Assembly (NCBI GenBank): GCA_947313765.1
Contig: CAMZNQ010000064.1
Location: forward strand, 1 to 17,275
Direction: 5' to 3'
Length of the DNA: 17,275 bases
DNA from: an uncultured Sulfurovum sp.
GTDB lineage: Bacteria > Campylobacterota > Campylobacteria > Campylobacterales > Sulfurovaceae
Shown here: one piece after another, positions 14,268-17,275 of the stretch
How the letters are laid out: each line of letters begins with the position of its first letter
Position numbering within the stretch: the stretch's first letter is position 1
Notes under the pieces: model-generated
Told to the model about the DNA's origin: nothing
Databases searched by the model: none
What the model saw: only the letters and a program-made list of their open reading frames with translations
Translations under genes and position numbers: made by a program

Positions 14268-14726
14268 TTAAAAATACTCTTTCATGATTTGAGGGAAAAG
14301 CTTAATTGTTTTCTCTGCTTTGGCTATTTTATCTTCAAAGATTGGTGCAGAGTGGGGAAATGTATCGGCTAACTCTTGATAAATCTCCATCTTATCTCTC
14401 ATATGCTCCTCTAAAGAGTCCAATACAAGTTGCATTCTCTCTTGACTTACTGCAAACTTCATTAAGAGTTCAAACATCCTTTTTCTTGGATGAATAGACA
14501 TTGAATCTCCTGCCTTGTCGGCAATCTCTTTAATATCCCAACGTGATAGATAGATTCCACTCACATGAGGAGCAACCAATTTTGCATATAGTGCCTCTGT
14601 GTATGATGGGTAATCTCTTAAATCTACCTCTTCATCTGTGCTACATGAGCCGTCATTACAAAACTCATTGTTACTCTTAAACGCCTCTATCTCTGCTCTT
14701 AAATCTGCTATATCTTTATCTAACAT
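14268..14726 (-). CDS. Small helical protein of unknown function in the TorD operon
   Basis: I do not recognise this 152-residue protein. It is soluble and predicted mostly helical. Notable parts are an N-terminal coiled region (DKDIADLRAEIEAFKSN), a motif with two cysteines, CNDGSC (23-28), YPSYTEALYAKLVAPHVSGIYLSRWDIKEIA (about 39-69), and a long charged helix QERMQLVLDSLEEHMRDKMEIYQEL (95-119). The all-helical make-up and position suggest an accessory or chaperone-like factor, but no TorD signature is seen. AGGAG precedes the ATG at 14726. It starts ten bases after the AroE-like gene and is the last member of the four-gene series. Confidence 0.75.
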   Translation of the reverse strand: MLDKDIADLRAEIEAFKSNNEFCNDGSCSTDEEVDLRDYPSYTEALYAKLVAPHVSGIYLSRWDIKEIADKAGDSMSIHPRKRMFELLMKFAVSQERMQLVLDSLEEHMRDKMEIYQELADTFPHSAPIFEDKIAKAEKTIKLFPQIMKEYF

Positions 14727-14736
14727 AAACTCTCTC

Positions 14737-15201
14737 CTATAATATAGTTGGAATCATATCCATATCTACTTTTGCACCATACCAACGGTTTGCTAAAAGC
14801 ATCATTCGTATTGCCAAAATCATCTTCTCATCAAAAAATTCAGGATTATCTACTAAATCATCAATCTCTACATCAAGATTATATCCCATAATCTTACCAT
14901 CAACAACCTCTACAAAACCTACCATTCCACGGACTTTTGAACGCTCATCTAACTCATCACAATAGTTAACTGCCTCTTCCTGAAACTCTGGTTCTATCAT
15001 CATCTTTTCAACTTTAGAGTTACCTAAACTCTCCATTGTAAAGTGAAAATGTTCATCTTTAATGTTTAAAGCAATGGCTGTAGCATTGATTCCATTAGCT
15101 TTAAGAATTTTATTGAAAAATCGTCTTCTATTGCTTGTTTGTGCATTGTAACCAATAATGGTACACAACTGGGTATCTGGTTTTATCTCTTCTGGTCTCA
15201 T
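14737..15201 (-). CDS. Stand-alone homologue of the shikimate-dehydrogenase substrate domain
   Basis: This 154-residue protein follows the layout of the N-terminal (substrate) domain of AroE. TQLCTIIGYNAQTSNRRRFFNKILKANGINATAIALNI (10-47) matches the VIGxPIxHSxSPxxHNxxFxxxGLxxxY region. EKMMIEPEFQEEAVNYCDEL (65-84) corresponds to GxNVTxPxKxxVxxxxD. RGMVGFVEVVDGKIMGYNLD (91-110) corresponds to AVNTVVxxxGxLxGxNTD. The shikimate-binding Ser pair and the catalytic Lys are not conserved (the Lys position falls in PEFQ), and there is no NADP-binding domain after it, only about 40 helical residues. Normal shikimate dehydrogenase activity is therefore not expected. It abuts the polyferredoxin gene (stop TAG directly followed by ATG). 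A role in maturation of a redox enzyme is inferred from neighbours only. Confidence 0.65.
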   Translation of the reverse strand: MRPEEIKPDTQLCTIIGYNAQTSNRRRFFNKILKANGINATAIALNIKDEHFHFTMESLGNSKVEKMMIEPEFQEEAVNYCDELDERSKVRGMVGFVEVVDGKIMGYNLDVEIDDLVDNPEFFDEKMILAIRMMLLANRWYGAKVDMDMIPTIL

Positions 15202-16302
15202 CTAAAAATCCATCTTTTTTGCATTTGCATGAAGCTCAATCGCCTCCTCTTCCTCTATCTTACAACGGAAACACTCTTTTACTCCACCTTTGTAGGTAAA
15301 GTAGTTTCCACACTCATTACAACGCTCTATATTGAACTTTGCTAAAGTTCTCTGTGTTGGTTCAAAAAACTCTTTTATCTCAAAACCTGCTTGAAGTTGA
15401 ATCGCATTTGGTTCACAAACATCATGACACAAATGACACTTAACACACATCATTGCATCAAAATTGATAACTGAAAATCTTAAATCTGAACTCAATGCAC
15501 CTGTAGGGCAGATACGGTAACAGATTTGACAATTGGTACAAGATTCATCTACAAACTTTTGAGATGTAAAAGATAGATCCTCTTGTGCTAGAACTTCATA
15601 TACTTTTGGTCTCTCTTCACGTTTCAAAAGAGAGAATAGTAATTTTCTTCTATCTGGTATCTTTTTGTTTTTAATTCTTGAAATAGTATCAATATCAAGT
15701 GCAAACTCTTTTAAATCATCTTCTAAAACAGCCTCATCAAACTCTTTTTTGCTCTTTACTATCCCTTTCAAGGAGAAGAGTGAACGTCTATCGGCTACAT
15801 CTACCTCATCTTTATCTATCTCTACAGATTTAAAAGAGGAGTCTACAACTATCTTTTTATTGGAAAATGCCGAAAGTACAAAGTTTGCCTCTTCTATGTT
15901 CTCCTCAACTTTTCTACTTAACCTATTTGACTCTGCACAACAGTAGCTACATGAACTCATATCTAAAACAATATTACCTGATGATGCTAAAGCAAAAGAG
16001 ATTAACTCCTCAACGCTAAATATACTCAAACATGGTACATCAACCGAACAAGATATTCTATCTCTCTTCTTCTCCATTGTCTCAAAAAAGAAGTTTATAA
16101 CGGAAAAGTCTGTTAAGGAAAAGGACTCTGTGGGACAAACCCCAACACAACCTCCACACTCTACACAAGCAGATGGAGTAAAGGCAGGAATGTTATCAAC
16201 AAATTCAATAGTAGATACAGGACAGATGTCAACACATTTTGTACACTCTGAAAATTTACTAGTTGCCCGTACACAAGAGCTTACATCAAACTCTAAAGCC
16301 AT
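15202..16302 (-). CDS. Polyferredoxin with up to four [4Fe-4S] clusters and a zinc-ribbon-like tail
   Basis: This 366-residue cytoplasmic iron-sulfur protein has two ferredoxin pairs. The first is CTKCVDICP (20-28) with CVECGGCVGVCP (46-57); its first motif has only three of the usual four cysteines, and Cys10 may be the fourth. The second is CTNCQICYRICP (255-266) with CVKCHLCHDVC (286-296). Between them lies a long domain with Cys85, Cys91 and CSYCC (118-122). The tail has CNEC...CFRC (328-347), a rubredoxin or zinc-ribbon pattern. It overlaps the TorD-like gene by one base (TAATG) and abuts the next gene. Probable role: electron transfer to, or cluster assembly of, a Mo/W oxidoreductase; I recall similar proteins near formate dehydrogenase genes in Campylobacterota, which needs checking. 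Confidence 0.85.
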   Translation of the reverse strand: MALEFDVSSCVRATSKFSECTKCVDICPVSTIEFVDNIPAFTPSACVECGGCVGVCPTESFSLTDFSVINFFFETMEKKRDRISCSVDVPCLSIFSVEELISFALASSGNIVLDMSSCSYCCAESNRLSRKVEENIEEANFVLSAFSNKKIVVDSSFKSVEIDKDEVDVADRRSLFSLKGIVKSKKEFDEAVLEDDLKEFALDIDTISRIKNKKIPDRRKLLFSLLKREERPKVYEVLAQEDLSFTSQKFVDESCTNCQICYRICPTGALSSDLRFSVINFDAMMCVKCHLCHDVCEPNAIQLQAGFEIKEFFEPTQRTLAKFNIERCNECGNYFTYKGGVKECFRCKIEEEEAIELHANAKKMDF

Positions 16303-16940
16303 TACTTATCCATAGCCTCAAGTTGCTCACAAACATACTCATAATCACTCAATATAAACTCCAAAGTCAATTCAGAAGCATCATGATATAGTGCTGTTCT
16401 TGACTCTTTTTTCATATTGATTAAAAATAGTGGAGTCCAATTTAGAAGATGGTCTCTTAAAAATCCTTGCTGTACCAATAGCAACTCCTCTACTCCATCT
16501 TCATCATTCTGCTCATAAGCTCTATTTAATGCTTCACAAAGCATATACATAAACTCTAACTCTACACCAATATGGTCTGGACTAATAACTCGTGCTTTAT
16601 CTAACTCTACTTTAAAATCTAAAGCATCATATAGATTCATCAATGGATTATCTCCACCACTCTCTATCATCTGGTCATCACGAGTATAGAATGTCTCATA
16701 AGGGACAAGGTGCATTAAAAATAGATTTGCAAAATCAACATCTAAAAAACGCTCTTTTAAGATAGTATTGGAGAACTCTTTACGCTTACTCCACTCTTTA
16801 TAGTTTGGAAACAGATCTAATAGTACCCTATTCTCTTCAATAGATTTTAGAAACTCTACATCTACCTCGGTCATCATCAATCTTGAAATCAATGCATATA
16901 GTGCAATGCGATTATCTATCTCTTCTTTTGTTATATTCAT
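16302..16940 (-). CDS. TorD/DmsD/NarJ-family redox-enzyme chaperone
   Basis: A 212-residue helical protein of the TorD family, which binds Tat signal peptides and apo-forms of molybdenum/tungsten enzymes until the cofactor is inserted. Family marks are RIALYALISRLMM near the N terminus, VPYETFYTRDDQMI (79-92, the conserved PYExxY region), DHIGVELEFMYMLCEALN (121-138, the DHIxxEL motif) and QQGFLRDHLLNWTPLF (156-171, the FLxxHLxxWxP motif). It heads the operon with the polyferredoxin, AroE-like and helical proteins. The ATG at 16940 has only a weak ribosome-binding site (GTGAG). A TATAGT -10-like box lies 23 bp upstream. The client enzyme is not in the window; formate dehydrogenase is the likeliest guess. 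Confidence 0.88.
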   Translation of the reverse strand: MNITKEEIDNRIALYALISRLMMTEVDVEFLKSIEENRVLLDLFPNYKEWSKRKEFSNTILKERFLDVDFANLFLMHLVPYETFYTRDDQMIESGGDNPLMNLYDALDFKVELDKARVISPDHIGVELEFMYMLCEALNRAYEQNDEDGVEELLLVQQGFLRDHLLNWTPLFLINMKKESRTALYHDASELTLEFILSDYEYVCEQLEAMDK

Positions 16941-16962
16941 CTTAACTCACTATGTTTTATTT

Positions 16963-16987
16963 AACTATAATTATTATCGAATAATAA
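16963..16987. promoter_or_regulatory. Promoter/operator region of the TorD operon
   Basis: AACTATAATTA (16963-16973) is identical to one unit of the tandem repeat at 11925-11935 and includes the minus-strand TATAGT. Overlapping it is a palindrome TTATTAT-CGA-ATAATAA (16971-16987), perfect over 7-bp arms. Such a palindrome just upstream of a -10 box could bind a repressor or activator; no known box is matched with confidence. Confidence 0.35.
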
Positions 16988-17069
16988 CAGTTTATTAGTA
17001 AATATAACTCTAAATTAATATTGATTGTTAAAAAAGTAGGAGTAGTTGGGAAAAAATAGAGATATAAGA

Positions 17070-17094
17070 AAGAAGAGAGATTTTCTCTCTTCTT
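17070..17094 (-). terminator. Terminator after the right-edge gene
   Basis: Perfect 11-bp arms AAGAAGAGAGA (17070-17080) and TCTCTCTTCTT (17084-17094) enclose a three-base loop. Read on the minus strand, it follows the stop of the right-edge fragment by 11 bases and is itself followed by a T-rich tract ending in TATTTTTTCCC. Confidence 0.65.
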
Positions 17095-17105
17095 AGATAT
17101 AAAAT

Positions 17106-17270
17106 CTATTCAACTAGAGATGGAGCAGAAACAAAAGTATACCCTTCAGCTTCTAATCCCTCTACAATTTGTTGTAGATAACCATTACCAAGGTAGGCAT
17201 GATAAAAGAAACTAGCAACACCATCGCGAACAACCTTTAATTTTTTGGCAAAATGTATGGTATCTGTATA
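17106..17270 (-). pseudogene. C-terminal fragment of a DUF2334/polysaccharide-deacetylase-like protein
   Basis: The minus-strand frame from 17270 to the TAG at 17106-17108 encodes about 54 residues ending KVVRDGVASFFYHAYLGNGY ... EGYTFVSAPSLVE, which recalls the end of DUF2334 (polysaccharide-deacetylase-like) proteins. There is no start codon in the visible stretch, and an in-frame TAA lies at 17273-17271, right at the window edge. Either the gene is disrupted by a premature stop, or the last bases are not a faithful continuation. A real terminator follows it. If the upstream part beyond the window is in frame, this is a broken gene; otherwise treat it as a partial coding sequence. Confidence 0.4.
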
Positions 17271-17275
17271 TTAAA

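Noticed and set aside
15665..15946. 93-residue plus-strand open frame rich in Ser and Thr
   Set aside because: It lies entirely opposite the polyferredoxin gene. Its Ser/Thr-rich composition is the antisense of acidic codons, so it is a shadow.
1..17275. CRISPR arrays, toxin-antitoxin pairs, phage genes or attachment sites
   Set aside because: No regularly spaced repeats, no paired small genes of that type and no integrase or phage genes were seen. The only mobile element supported is the IS200/IS605-type one.

Overview
The window looks like a chromosomal piece of a low-GC Campylobacterota (Epsilonproteobacteria) genome, of the Sulfurimonas/Sulfurovum/Arcobacter type. The reasons are the AT-rich codon use, TATAAT boxes behind T-rich tracts with little -35 signal, typical versions of YebC/PmpR, HemL and DUF1456, and a TorD-type chaperone next to a polyferredoxin. 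The genus is an inference. No rRNA, tRNA or CRISPR array was found.

Layout. 1-982: the tail of an unknown gene and an ApbE-like flavin transferase homologue. 951-2381 (minus): the AMPylase SelO, meeting apbE tail to tail. 2473-4949: YebC/PmpR, a small DUF3817 membrane protein (minus) and HemL of tetrapyrrole synthesis. About 5011-6780: an apparently intact IS200/IS605-type element with divergent tnpB (minus) and tnpA (plus), recognisable subterminal hairpins and a predicted omega-RNA at the tnpB end. It sits between the 3' ends of hemL and an outer-membrane beta-barrel gene (6919-7836, minus). 8066-8992: an alpha/beta-hydrolase lipoprotein.

8995-11907 (minus) is a tightly overlapped three-gene signalling operon. 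In transcription order it encodes a membrane-tethered double-Cache sensor with no output domain, an OmpR-type response regulator and a histidine kinase. Divergent from it are a secreted protein of unknown function and an M23 peptidase lipoprotein (11989-13232). Tandem 11-bp repeats in the shared intergenic region are a candidate operator. Together these may form an envelope-sensing and cell-wall-remodelling module.

13273-14233 (minus): an NlpC/P60 lipoprotein followed by DUF1456. 14268-16940 (minus) is a compact operon encoding a TorD-family chaperone, a polyferredoxin, a stand-alone homologue of the shikimate-dehydrogenase substrate domain lacking its NADP domain, and a small helical protein with a Cys pair. 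This resembles accessory or maturation machinery for a molybdenum/tungsten oxidoreductase such as formate dehydrogenase, but no catalytic subunit is in the window. The right edge holds a C-terminal fragment resembling DUF2334/polysaccharide-deacetylase-like proteins, with an in-frame stop just before the edge.

The observations most worth following are the AroE-like domain in the TorD operon, the Cache/RR/HK operon with its repeat operator, the intact TnpA/TnpB element with a readable guide, and two genes that look leaderless.
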